DNA from: CAIJXB01 sp964439595
Lineage (GTDB): Bacteria; Chlamydiota; Chlamydiia; Chlamydiales; Rhabdochlamydiaceae
Assembly: GCA_964439595.1 (NCBI GenBank)
Contig: CAYTOK010000005.1
Span: 47,236-111,235 of the forward strand
DNA: 64,000 nucleotides
Direction of reading: 5' to 3'
The position numbers and the translations under genes were made by a program. Below are positions 48,927-57,960 of this stretch, in pieces. How positions within the stretch are numbered: the first letter of the stretch is position 1; every line of letters begins with the position of its first letter. The notes under the pieces were generated by a model. That model worked only from the letters and a program-made list of their open reading frames with translations. It was not told the origin of the DNA and did not search any database.

Positions 48927-50627
48927 ATGTCTTACCCTATAAGAGAAAGGCCGTCGACCCCAATTCCCTGTGATGATGATGATGTGATACCGCATAGCGC
49001 AATCGATATTGCTGTTGAAAATTCTTTATCTTCTTTAACTACTTCAAATGCTACTCCGAAATCGATATTCTACGATAGAGTGACTCACCATGCTTCCTTT
49101 CAAGAATTGGAAACTTTTTTATCAAAGATGGTAACCATTGTAGAAAAAGATTTCAAAATAGCCGTTGTTCACGCTGTTGCTTACGAAGTTTTAGAGCAAA
49201 TTGTAAGCAATATGGCTTCAATTACTGAAGTTTCTTTGCTTGAAGCTATGGCTCATTATCCTAGTGATTTGCTTCATTTAATAGCCCCTTATCCTAGTAG
49301 TCTACTTCAAGAAATAGCTGATTATCCTAAAGCGACGTTTAAAATACTACAGGATCGTCCTGGGGATTTAATTAAAGTAATGAGCATTCATTCTAAGGAG
49401 ATGCTTAGAGAGTTATCTAGGGATTTTCATAATAAGATATCTCGTAATCCCACTGGTCTAGTTCAAGCTGTAGAGTATTTTATACGTCTTGAAGGCCACC
49501 AAAGTGTAATTTTGAGCCTGCTAATAAAACTAAGAGAAAGAAAAATCCCACTGACTCATAACTCCCTACACGTTGCTATCATACATAAAATGCCAAAAGA
49601 AATTCTAAGAAGTATTCTTGCCTGTGTTAATCCAACAAGGACCTCTTTTATTTTAGCTCTAGTTCATGGAACCGACGCTGAACTTCTTAGTAACATAACA
49701 TCTAGAATTCAAATTACAGACGGCACTATAGCTCAAATTATTTCGAATTGCTTATCTCCAGAAGCTTTAGAAAGTTTTTTAAAGTCTATCCCTAAAAACT
49801 TTTCTCCTAACGTGATTGGAGCTATTTTAAAAAAGCATAAACAAGCAGAAGATGCCTTAGAAATAATACTTCACGAAAAAAACAATCTAGAAACAGCTTA
49901 TAAAAAAGGCAAGGTCTCAGCTACGCCGGAAGAAATACTTGAAAGAAAAACCCACTCCAATTTTAAAAAACAGGAAAGAATTAATGAAATCTTAGAAACA
50001 ACATTAAAAGAAGCTGAAAAGGCAATTACAGAAGATACTCTTATTTTTGCTATCCGTTATGGAAATTCCAATAAAATAATCACGATCTTATTAAATGGAT
50101 TGCAAAGAGAAGATACTCCTTTGACAATCAATACTTTGCACGCTGCTATTGAGTGCGGAATAGATAGCAATTTTATAAAATACTTTATAGCTTGCATTAA
50201 CCCAACAGAATATTCGTTTATTTTAGCATTAAAAAATGAAGCCGAATTTTTGGTTCTAGTTCAAATAGCTAAGAAGGTCACTCTTACGGAAGAGGCCCTT
50301 ATCCATATTTTTACTCTTCCTCTTCAGCCCGGAATTTTGGAATCTCTTATGCGATTTTTAAAAGGATTTTTTTCTATTAAACTATTTGAAGTAAGCTTAA
50401 GACATCGGAAAGATAAAAATATTTTACTGCATATTTTAGATCAAATAGATGTTTCGATAGATGTTTTGATTTTAGCTTTGAAATATAAAGCTCCAGATAC
50501 AGTTCTTATTCCTTTAGCAGATGAATTTTCTGCTAATCCACAACACGTGTTAGACCTTGCTATTCGATACCAAATTCCATCTGTGATCAGTCATATGCAG
50601 GAAAAAATTGCAGCGATTGATTTTTAG
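48927..50627 (+). CDS. Repeat-containing 566-aa protein, effector candidate
   Basis: No known family. Near residues 105-155 there is a short tandem repeat of about 11 residues (HYPSDLLHLIA, PYPSSLLQEIA, DYPKATFKILQ, DRPGDLIKVMS). Two longer units follow: about residues 205-320 (LTHNSLHVAIIHKMPKEIL, CVNPTRTSFILAL) and 390-505 (LTINTLHAAIECGIDSNFI, CINPTEYSFILAL), clearly homologous to each other. All repeats look helical, like ankyrin- or TPR-type solenoids. There is no signal or membrane helix. AAGGAGG precedes the ATG. A host-directed interaction protein is plausible but unproven. Confidence 0.8.
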   Translation: MSYPIRERPSTPIPCDDDDVIPHSAIDIAVENSLSSLTTSNATPKSIFYDRVTHHASFQELETFLSKMVTIVEKDFKIAVVHAVAYEVLEQIVSNMASITEVSLLEAMAHYPSDLLHLIAPYPSSLLQEIADYPKATFKILQDRPGDLIKVMSIHSKEMLRELSRDFHNKISRNPTGLVQAVEYFIRLEGHQSVILSLLIKLRERKIPLTHNSLHVAIIHKMPKEILRSILACVNPTRTSFILALVHGTDAELLSNITSRIQITDGTIAQIISNCLSPEALESFLKSIPKNFSPNVIGAILKKHKQAEDALEIILHEKNNLETAYKKGKVSATPEEILERKTHSNFKKQERINEILETTLKEAEKAITEDTLIFAIRYGNSNKIITILLNGLQREDTPLTINTLHAAIECGIDSNFIKYFIACINPTEYSFILALKNEAEFLVLVQIAKKVTLTEEALIHIFTLPLQPGILESLMRFLKGFFSIKLFEVSLRHRKDKNILLHILDQIDVSIDVLILALKYKAPDTVLIPLADEFSANPQHVLDLAIRYQIPSVISHMQEKIAAIDF

Positions 50628-50775
50628 AAAGCCGTAACCGTAAAAGCTTAAGAAAAGCAGGCATTGAAAAAAAACAAAAAGACTTCTTGTCAGCAACTCC
50701 ATTAATACGTACAATGTCCCAAAGCCCTTTTCAAAGGCAAGATTCTTTATTTATACCAGTTTTTATGGATAAAAT

Positions 50776-51573
50776 ATGCACGTATTTGATTCTCTAATTC
50801 CTTTAATTGAAATTGTTGTCATCTCAATTATGATCAACTACTTGCTTTCCTTTTTTTGGAATACTCGCTCCATGGATTTAGCTCTTGGCCTTTTAGCTTT
50901 TCTTGTTATTTTTATGGTTTCCTCTTGGCTCAATTTTCCCATTTTGCACAAAATAACTTTGCTTGCTGCCAATGTTGCAGCCATAGCTTTATTAATTATT
51001 TTTCAACCAGAGCTTAGGGTAGCTCTTTCTAAACTAAGCCTAAAAGGAAAGAGATTTAAAGAATTTACAGAGCATGATAAATTCTTAGATCAATTAGCAA
51101 ATTCTGTCTACAGGCTTTCTGAGAAATATATAGGAGCTCTCATTGTTTTAGAAAATAAAGATATTTTAGACGAATACTCCAATAAGGCCATCAGGCTCAA
51201 CGCAGACTTTTCTTCCGAACTTTTGGAGTCCATTTTTGCAGTAGGGACTCCCCTTCATGATGGAGCTGTTATATTAAGGGGAAGTAAAATTGTTGCAGCT
51301 TCTGTTATTCTTCCTCTTACAGACGATAGCTCTCAAATAACGCGCTCAATGGGAACAAGACATAGAGCTGCTCTTGGAATAAGTCAATCCACAGATAGCC
51401 TTGTTATTATCGTTTCGGAAGAAACAGGAAAAGTTTCTTTAGCTAGAGATGGAGTAATTACAAGAGGGGTGAAAATGGATAGATTTAAGGCTATTATTAG
51501 AAGTATATTCACGCCGCCCCCTCAGAAAGACTTTAAAGCGCACTTTAGTTTAAAAGACTGGATGAAACAATGA
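50776..51573 (+). CDS. dacA: Diadenylate cyclase (c-di-AMP synthase) DacA/CdaA
   Basis: The enzyme makes cyclic di-AMP from two ATP. The N-terminal 75 residues hold three membrane helices. The DAC domain follows: FAVGTPLHDGAVIL contains the DGA motif and SMGTRHRAALGI the RHR motif, both needed for catalysis, and IIVSEETGKVSLARDGVI completes the site. At 265 aa it is the CdaA type. It overlaps the ybbR gene by 4 bases, the conserved order for CdaA and its regulator. Confidence 0.94.
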   Translation: MHVFDSLIPLIEIVVISIMINYLLSFFWNTRSMDLALGLLAFLVIFMVSSWLNFPILHKITLLAANVAAIALLIIFQPELRVALSKLSLKGKRFKEFTEHDKFLDQLANSVYRLSEKYIGALIVLENKDILDEYSNKAIRLNADFSSELLESIFAVGTPLHDGAVILRGSKIVAASVILPLTDDSSQITRSMGTRHRAALGISQSTDSLVIIVSEETGKVSLARDGVITRGVKMDRFKAIIRSIFTPPPQKDFKAHFSLKDWMKQ

Positions 51574-52835
51574 AAACACTTTTACTGAAATTATTTAAAG
51601 AAAATTGGCAAAGAAAAGCTGTTGCGCTACTTTTAGGTATGATTATATGGCTTATGGTGAACCACTCTTTGACTTCCACTAAAGTTATAGAAAATGTTTC
51701 TGTTCGTATTATTAACCTCCCTGCAGGAAAAACAATTGAAGGCATGCAAAGCAACGGGAAGCTAAATAAAAAACTGAATCTTACGGTAATTGGCAATACA
51801 GATACTCTAAATAATTTAAATGCTAATGATTTAGAAGTTGTTATCGATGCCTCAGGAAAACCTGACGAATGGGGTGCCCCTATTTCTAAAAAGAATTTAG
51901 TTTCACTGAATCCAGAGATAGACGTTTCTAAGAGAGTCTCTAAGGTATATCATCATAGTCTGGTAATCAGAATGACGAACCTTGTTACAGAAACAATTCC
52001 TATAATAGTCACCCACCCAATTGGAGAAGCTCCTAGAGGATATCAGTTTTTAAATGTCTGGCCTTATCGCCTTTCTTTAACAGTAAGTGGTCCTGAGGAT
52101 GTTATTAAAAGACTTAAAATGAAAGAGCAGAAAATAACATTTAACCTAAGTGATATATCTAAAGCTCAGCTCGATGATCTAGAGGCAACTTTATCATCTG
52201 AAAAATCTGCCGTTGTTAGTTTTTTTGTTCCGGATCAGTGGAAGCAAGTTCTTCTTCCCCTACTCTCTGATGTCCCCTTTGAATTAGATGAAAATCCTGA
52301 AAATAGAATTCGGATAGATTTTCTTAAATACAATTTAATTCCTCTAGACTCCCCTGTCTTCATTTCTTTGTTTTATCCTCAGGAGTATCAAACCTCTTAC
52401 AATCCTTCAACGTTAAAAATAGCTTCAAACGATCTCATCGAAGAAAATTATGGTATTTTTAATATTCGACCTCTTCTTTATGCAAAAGGAAGCGACCGTC
52501 TATTTATAGAGACAGTTAAAAATAGAATACAAATAAACTTGATTGTAGCTCCGCCTTCACAAGGACGGTTTTTAGAATGGGGAGTGGTTTTTATAACCCC
52601 TATAGAGCTAGAAAATGAATATGTTTCAGCACTTATGTCCGATGTTTCTGATGAAGATCTTCATCTTATGAATCCAACCCTGCGCGAAGAATATTTAAGA
52701 AATCGTTTTAGAAGCTATATGAATAAATTTCGTCTTTTTACAGCCAAAGACACTAAATTCGAACTTAAAGCCTACATTAATGGCGATAAGGTGGAAGTGG
52801 ATGAAGTGCCCAGCGAAAATAACGGTTTACACTAA
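51570..52835 (+). CDS. ybbR: YbbR-domain regulator of diadenylate cyclase (CdaR-like)
   Basis: A 421-aa exported protein with a single N-terminal membrane helix (KAVALLLGMIIWLMVNHS) and several YbbR repeats, such as IENVSVRIINLPAGKTIEGM, VTETIPIIVTHPIGEAPRG and FLNVWPYRLSLTVSGPEDVI. CdaR proteins bind and modulate the membrane cyclase from outside the cytoplasm. It overlaps dacA, confirming the operon. The C-terminal 80 residues are unique. Confidence 0.9.
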   Translation: MKTLLLKLFKENWQRKAVALLLGMIIWLMVNHSLTSTKVIENVSVRIINLPAGKTIEGMQSNGKLNKKLNLTVIGNTDTLNNLNANDLEVVIDASGKPDEWGAPISKKNLVSLNPEIDVSKRVSKVYHHSLVIRMTNLVTETIPIIVTHPIGEAPRGYQFLNVWPYRLSLTVSGPEDVIKRLKMKEQKITFNLSDISKAQLDDLEATLSSEKSAVVSFFVPDQWKQVLLPLLSDVPFELDENPENRIRIDFLKYNLIPLDSPVFISLFYPQEYQTSYNPSTLKIASNDLIEENYGIFNIRPLLYAKGSDRLFIETVKNRIQINLIVAPPSQGRFLEWGVVFITPIELENEYVSALMSDVSDEDLHLMNPTLREEYLRNRFRSYMNKFRLFTAKDTKFELKAYINGDKVEVDEVPSENNGLH

Positions 52836-52856
52836 TTCGTTGCTGGAATTGCTTTT

Positions 52857-53717
52857 TTAATAACTTAAAGTAAATCCGCCGTCTAGGATTAAATTTACGC
52901 CATTAATAAAATCGGATTGTTCTGAGAGAAGGAATCTAGTCGTTTGAGCTACTTCTAGTGGTTTGGCATACCGATGCAACGGAATATTCGCAACTTCTTT
53001 TTCCATTTGATCCTCATAGCTCAGGCACAGTTCATCAGACTTTTTTTTAATTCTTTCTTGATGAAAATCTGTTAAAATAACGCCTGGGGAAAGAGCATTA
53101 ACACTAATCCCTTGAGGACCAAGCTGATAAGATAAAGCTTTGGTATAAGTTGTCCACATTCTACGAATTACACATAGAGGGCCATACTCTGGCTGTAATT
53201 GAACAGACGTCGTTCCTGCAATAACAACGATTTTACTAGGGTTAGATAGGTGAGGTAATGCTGCTTTTAAGGCTTCCATCGGTCCTGTGAATGTGCTTTG
53301 AAATGCTTCAAGCCAAACATCTTCATCCTGCGTCAAAACTTTTCCAGAAAATTCCGGTCTAGGCGTAATCAAAACAAGCCCCGCAATAGATGTGCTAACT
53401 TGATTTAAATAGCCTTTAAAAGCATCTCTAGATGGCTTGCTTGTGAAATCAAGGGTGCATATGTCATAATAGCCAGGATTTGCTCTTTTTAATTCTTCTT
53501 GTAGGTTTTTTAACTTGGTAAAATTCCTTCCTGTCAAAATTAAATTATAGTCAAGCGCTAATAACCTGGCAGTTGCACTTCCCAATTCACCAGATGCACC
53601 AGTAATAATAACGGTTTTGCGTTCCTTTTGAGGTAAGGGGCTATCTGCAAAGCATGACCCATAAAAGAGACCTATGATTAGAAAGTTAAATAAATATTTC
53701 CCTGTTTTTGCAGGCAT
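52857..53717 (-). CDS. Exported SDR-fold protein with lost catalytic Tyr/Lys
   Basis: A short-chain dehydrogenase/reductase fold behind a signal peptide (YLFNFLIIGLFYGSCFA). The cofactor-binding TGxxxGxG is intact (VIITGASGELGSATA), as are the ILTGR and LSPGV strands. Where the catalytic Tyr-x-x-x-Lys should be, the sequence reads YGPLCVIRRMWTTYTKALSY; aligned on the helix that follows, Tyr becomes Leu and Lys becomes Arg. The C-terminal FLLSEQSDFINGVNLILDGG is normal. It is therefore an SDR relative without its usual active site, and it is exported. A binding or scaffolding role is possible. Confidence 0.8.
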   Translation of the reverse strand: MPAKTGKYLFNFLIIGLFYGSCFADSPLPQKERKTVIITGASGELGSATARLLALDYNLILTGRNFTKLKNLQEELKRANPGYYDICTLDFTSKPSRDAFKGYLNQVSTSIAGLVLITPRPEFSGKVLTQDEDVWLEAFQSTFTGPMEALKAALPHLSNPSKIVVIAGTTSVQLQPEYGPLCVIRRMWTTYTKALSYQLGPQGISVNALSPGVILTDFHQERIKKKSDELCLSYEDQMEKEVANIPLHRYAKPLEVAQTTRFLLSEQSDFINGVNLILDGGFTLSY

Positions 53718-53762
53718 GAATTTACCTTTTGAAATAGCTTATTCGTTACTAATTATAAATAT

Positions 53763-54683
53763 TTAATGAACTTGTCTAGGTAGTTGAAAAAAGACATTTT
53801 CTTCAGTAAAAATAACATCTTCTACTTCAGAGACGCCCAAAAGTCTTAGCTTTTCAATACACCTTTGCACAACATCTTCTGGGGTAGAGGCTCCAGCTGT
53901 AAGACCTAATGTTTTTACATCTTTAAGCCAAATAGGATCTATCTCCTTTTCATCATTAATTAGATAGGAAGGCACCCCTGCTATATGAGCCACTTCTCTT
54001 AAACGATTTGAATTAGAACTACTTGGATCTCCAACTACTAAAACCAGCTCTGTTACATGTACGATTTCTTTAAGGGCCATTTGCCTGTTGGTTGTGGCGT
54101 AACATATCGAAGAACTAGGTAAGGTTTCTATTTGAGGGAATTTTCGCATAAGAGCTTCAGTTATCACCCTGACATCTTCTAGGCTAAGAGTTGTTTGCGT
54201 AGTATAAAAAAGTTTTTCCTTAGAAGCAAACTCTAAATTTTCTACATCTGTTACGGATTCCACAATAGTAGTTACCTCAGGAGCTTCTCCTGCAGTTCCT
54301 ATAATTTCTACGTGGTTTTTGTGTCCTATTAACACTATTTTATAGCCTTTTGCTGCATAGCGTTTTACAGCAGAGTGTACTTTAGTTACTAGACCGCAAG
54401 TAGCATCAATTTCTATAAGATCCAAAGATTTTGCTTGCTGCCTTACTGCTGGAGAAACCCCATGCGCAGAGTAAATAATGCGACTTCCTTTAGGGGCCTC
54501 TTCTAGGTTTTCTATGAAAATAGCACCCCTTTTTCTAAGGTCTTCTACTACATGTTTATTATGTACAATTTCATGTTTTACGTAGATAGGCGCACCAAAA
54601 AGATCTAAAGCTTTTTTTACTGTGTCGATGGCTCTTTCTACCCCAGCACAAAATCCCCTTGGCTTAGAAAGTAAAAGTTTCAT
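53763..54683 (-). CDS. ispH: 4-Hydroxy-3-methylbut-2-enyl diphosphate reductase IspH
   Basis: The last step of the MEP isoprenoid pathway, making IPP and DMAPP with a [4Fe-4S] cluster. The three cluster cysteines are in PRGFCAGVERAID, IDATCGLVTKVH and PSSSICYATTNRQ. The substrate site histidines are in VKHEIVHNKHVV and YSAHGVSP, and the catalytic Glu is in the TTQTTLSLED to GAST region. At 306 aa it is full length. It works with IspA (6583-7461). Confidence 0.95.
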   Translation of the reverse strand: MKLLLSKPRGFCAGVERAIDTVKKALDLFGAPIYVKHEIVHNKHVVEDLRKRGAIFIENLEEAPKGSRIIYSAHGVSPAVRQQAKSLDLIEIDATCGLVTKVHSAVKRYAAKGYKIVLIGHKNHVEIIGTAGEAPEVTTIVESVTDVENLEFASKEKLFYTTQTTLSLEDVRVITEALMRKFPQIETLPSSSICYATTNRQMALKEIVHVTELVLVVGDPSSSNSNRLREVAHIAGVPSYLINDEKEIDPIWLKDVKTLGLTAGASTPEDVVQRCIEKLRLLGVSEVEDVIFTEENVFFQLPRQVH

Positions 54684-54759
54684 TGCTTTCCTTTTTTGTT
54701 TTTATGAAAAAACAGTTTAATCTAACTAGAGGATTTTCGTCTGTAAGTAAAATAAAAAG

Positions 54760-56436
54760 TTATGATTCTTTCACATCAACCACACAGCGAAATCCGTAAG
54801 TGCCTGTCATTGTGCCGGGATTATTTCTATGCCTATGTGAACATCTAAGATCATCTTTTAAACTTTTCCAGCACCCTCCTCGAAGGATCCTATAAACTCC
54901 TTGCACGGGCCCTAATGGATTGTTTGGCTCTTGCAAAGAGATGTCATAGTAATGGTAATCATACCAATCAGCGCACCACTCATAGACATTACCTGCCATG
55001 TCATAAAGACCATACCCATTAGGAGCATAACTCATTACGGCTGTAGTATCCGAATTAAAAAAGTTAGCCTGGGCTCTTTCTATATCATTGCCTGTAGGAT
55101 AAATAGGATCTTCTTTCCCTCCTGCCGCAGCAACTTCCCACTCAGCTTCGGTAGGCAATCTTTTTCCTACCCACTTAGCATAGGCTAATGCTCCATACCA
55201 GCTAACTCCCACCACAGGATGTTTACTATACCCTGATTCTATATTTACTTTGCCTCCACTTCGTTTGATGCGGGAATCGCGCAAGCGAATCATATCGTTA
55301 TTATTACCGTCTTTTTCCCCTCCCATAGCTTCTAAAAAGCGAACAAATTGCTCATTAGACACAGGGTGACAATCGATAGCAAAAGGAGCTAATTCTACAC
55401 GATGTCTTGGAGATTCATCTCTCCCCCCTTGATTGCTTCCCCTACAAAAAGTGCCTCCCGGAATAATTACCATTTTGGCTTCGATGGGATTTACCTGTTT
55501 TAATTCTTCTACTTGAGGCTGATAACGGACAATTGAGCTTTCAATATGAAATACGGAACCTGGATCTTCTTCAAATTGAGGTCTATGGATTTCTGCAGGC
55601 TTTAACTGTAAATGAAAAGAAGAGTCTTGCTGTTTTTTTAAAGAAATTTTCTCTAAAAAAGAAAAGAGGTTTGCCGGTCTATTTTCTGGAATAGGATCCA
55701 AAAATCGACTAATCAAATAATCCCAATCATATACAAGGCCATGACGCATCTCTGAGGGCAATTGAAACTTTCCTTGAGGATATGCATTTGTTAAAAGTTT
55801 ATAAAGCAGAACTCCAAATGCATATACATCCGATTTAGAAGAGATAATTCCCTCTTTTTGTTCAGGAGATAATGCGTGAAAGCTCTCCCAAAAAGAAGAC
55901 ATTTCTGTTTTTTTTATGCACTCATCTAATAATTTAAGAAGAAAAATTTTAGGGGGAAATAGATAAGGTAACCCGGTGTCAGTTAGATAACATACGGGAA
56001 TTTTAGTACTAGTATCAAGGAGCACGTTAGAAGCTTTAACTCCCTGGTGTACAATAGATGCGCTATGAATTTTATCTAGAGCGGAGGCTATCTGCAAAGC
56101 TATTTGTAAAATCTCTTCCTCCTCTAGCTTTTTTTCTTCTGCATATTCTCGTAAATTTACACAAGGCGATTCCATGGAACTGATCCAGTCATAAGCAAGA
56201 TAACAAGAGTGTTCTTTAAAACTGACATCTTGTAACCTAGCGACATTGGGATGTTCTAAACTAGCCAAAGAAGCTATTTTTGCTTCTAATTCTGGTAAAG
56301 AGCTCGGGTCAACAGCAAAACCTAATTGTTTTAACGCCGTCTTTCTTTTTAAAATGCGGTGCTCTGCCAAAAGCAATCTACCCAAGGGAGATTTCTCTCC
56401 TTCTTCTAAAAGCACATATTCCCCAATTTGAACCAT
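54760..56436 (-). CDS. pkn1: Pkn1-type pseudokinase with sulfatase-modifying (FGE) fold
   Basis: The N-terminal kinase-like domain (about residues 5-270) has KTALKQLGF with the VAIK lysine, but the catalytic loop reads HQGVKASN, so the HRD aspartate is replaced by Gly; DTG takes the place of DFG. It therefore looks inactive as a kinase. The C-terminal part (about residues 320-555) is an FGE-sulfatase/C-type-lectin-like domain: GGTFCRGSNQGGRDESPRHR, LPTEAEWEVAAAGG, GNVYEWCADWYDYH and GGCWKSLKDDLRCSHRHRNN. This pairing is that of chlamydial Pkn1. It follows the HTH gene by 22 bases. Confidence 0.88.
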   Translation of the reverse strand: MVQIGEYVLLEEGEKSPLGRLLLAEHRILKRKTALKQLGFAVDPSSLPELEAKIASLASLEHPNVARLQDVSFKEHSCYLAYDWISSMESPCVNLREYAEEKKLEEEEILQIALQIASALDKIHSASIVHQGVKASNVLLDTSTKIPVCYLTDTGLPYLFPPKIFLLKLLDECIKKTEMSSFWESFHALSPEQKEGIISSKSDVYAFGVLLYKLLTNAYPQGKFQLPSEMRHGLVYDWDYLISRFLDPIPENRPANLFSFLEKISLKKQQDSSFHLQLKPAEIHRPQFEEDPGSVFHIESSIVRYQPQVEELKQVNPIEAKMVIIPGGTFCRGSNQGGRDESPRHRVELAPFAIDCHPVSNEQFVRFLEAMGGEKDGNNNDMIRLRDSRIKRSGGKVNIESGYSKHPVVGVSWYGALAYAKWVGKRLPTEAEWEVAAAGGKEDPIYPTGNDIERAQANFFNSDTTAVMSYAPNGYGLYDMAGNVYEWCADWYDYHYYDISLQEPNNPLGPVQGVYRILRGGCWKSLKDDLRCSHRHRNNPGTMTGTYGFRCVVDVKES

Positions 56437-56458
56437 ATTCCACCTCTTATGTAAAGAT

Positions 56459-56866
56459 TTAGATCACCCCGAGATACTTAGCTAAATACCAAGCTATAAC
56501 TAGAATGGTCGATGCAGCACCAGCCCAAAGAAGGCTAGGTAACCATTTTACTCCTCCACCCATACTGCCTCTAACTTCTAAAGTTCCAATGCCATAATCA
56601 AACTCATGTTTTTCTTGGGGCACTTTAAATGCTTGAGGACTTTCTCTGGCTATAGAATCGAAATCTACCCCTAAAAAATTTGCATATTGTTTCATAAAAC
56701 CAACAGCATAAACTCCGGCTATAAAATCATGAATAGAGCCTTCTTCAATTGCTTCCAAATAGCTAGAGCGAATGGATGTACAATTTTCTGCTTCTTTTAA
56801 ACTTAGGTTTAACTCTTTTCTTTTATCCTTAAAAAGATGTCCAACTCTTTTAAGATCTTCTTCCAT
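56459..56866 (-). CDS. RodZ-like membrane helix-turn-helix protein
   Basis: A 135-aa bitopic protein with an N-terminal HTH_25 domain (KRVGHLFKDKRKELNLSLKE, AENCTSIRSSYLEAIEEGSI), a linker, and one membrane helix near the end (LPSLLWAGAASTILVIAWYL). RodZ anchors MreB to the membrane in rod-shaped or dividing cells. The periplasmic domain of E. coli RodZ is absent, which is usual in chlamydiae. It is divergent from rnhC, an arrangement I recall from Chlamydia. Confidence 0.87.
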   Translation of the reverse strand: MEEDLKRVGHLFKDKRKELNLSLKEAENCTSIRSSYLEAIEEGSIHDFIAGVYAVGFMKQYANFLGVDFDSIARESPQAFKVPQEKHEFDYGIGTLEVRGSMGGGVKWLPSLLWAGAASTILVIAWYLAKYLGVI

Positions 56867-57009
56867 GTTCCTCCGAAAGTGTTAACAGCCTATATGAAAA
56901 GTATCCTTTTTGATAGACCGATAATCCACTATACCAAAAGAGCTATTAGAGAAACAGATTCTATCTTGTTTTTTTTCATAAATGATGTCAAAATAAGAAA
57001 AAACCCAAT

Positions 57010-57960
57010 ATGACCTCTAAAAATTACCGGAAAACCTTCATGGCTAAAGATAATTCCCCTGCCTGTTTTGTTGCGACAATAGACCTTTCACTAAAAGACA
57101 AACTAGAAAAAGACCTGATCGATCAGGGATTTACTTTAAATCCAGCTCCTTATGCATTTTTTTCTGCAAAAAAGCCAGGTCTTTCTTGCACACTATACCA
57201 CTCTGGAAAATTAACAGCACAAGGCAAAGGTAAAGAAGAGTTTATTGAATTCTATTTAGAACCAGAAATAGTAAAAACACTAGTTCACACCCATAGAGAA
57301 GCCTATCTAGACACCTCTGCAAGAATTGGGTTAGATGAATCCGGAAAAGGGGATTTTTTAGGCCCTCTTTGTCTTGCTGGGATTTTTGTAGAAAAAGGAC
57401 AAATAGCCACCCTCTTAAAATTAGGGGTAAAAGATAGTAAACTGCTCGAAAATAAAAAAATTTTAGAAATCAGCAGAGAACTAAAAAAAACATTCCCCTA
57501 TAAAATCTTTTGTCTTTTCCCTATGACTTATAATAAATTATACGCAAAATTCCGCAATTTAAATATTCTTTTAGCTTGGGGGCATTGCACAGTACTTGAA
57601 GAGCTCTCTATAAAGACTGGGTGCAAGAAAGCTATTTTGGATCAATTTGCCAGTCCTGCTTTGGTGGATTCTATTATAAAAAAAAAGAAATTAGACGTGG
57701 ACCTTACCCAAAGAGTGCGAGCAGAAGAAGACCCGGTAGTTGCAGCGGCTTCTATTTTAGCTAGAGCAGCCTTTGTAGAAGGAGTGCAGAAATTAGAAGA
57801 AGAAACGCATTTAGCTCTTCCCAAAGGAGCTTCCTCTCAAGTTGTCGAAGCAGCTAAAAAAGCAGTTAGATTACATGGCCCCGCTATTTTAGAAAAAATA
57901 GCAAAAATGCATTTTAAAACAACACAGGTAGTCCTAGATGCTTCAAGACCTCTCGATTAA
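57010..57960 (+). CDS. rnhC: Ribonuclease HIII
   Basis: RNase HIII removes RNA from RNA-DNA hybrids. The N-terminal 90 residues form a TBP-like substrate-binding domain (CFVATIDLSLKDKLEKDLI); the catalytic core begins at RIGLDESGKGDFLGPLCLAG with the first acidic residues, and continues with VKDSKLLENKKI and RAEEDPVVAAASILARAAF. At 316 aa it is normal length. An in-frame ATG at 57040 is an alternative start. The end overlaps recN by 23 bases. Confidence 0.93.
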   Translation: MTSKNYRKTFMAKDNSPACFVATIDLSLKDKLEKDLIDQGFTLNPAPYAFFSAKKPGLSCTLYHSGKLTAQGKGKEEFIEFYLEPEIVKTLVHTHREAYLDTSARIGLDESGKGDFLGPLCLAGIFVEKGQIATLLKLGVKDSKLLENKKILEISRELKKTFPYKIFCLFPMTYNKLYAKFRNLNILLAWGHCTVLEELSIKTGCKKAILDQFASPALVDSIIKKKKLDVDLTQRVRAEEDPVVAAASILARAAFVEGVQKLEEETHLALPKGASSQVVEAAKKAVRLHGPAILEKIAKMHFKTTQVVLDASRPLD

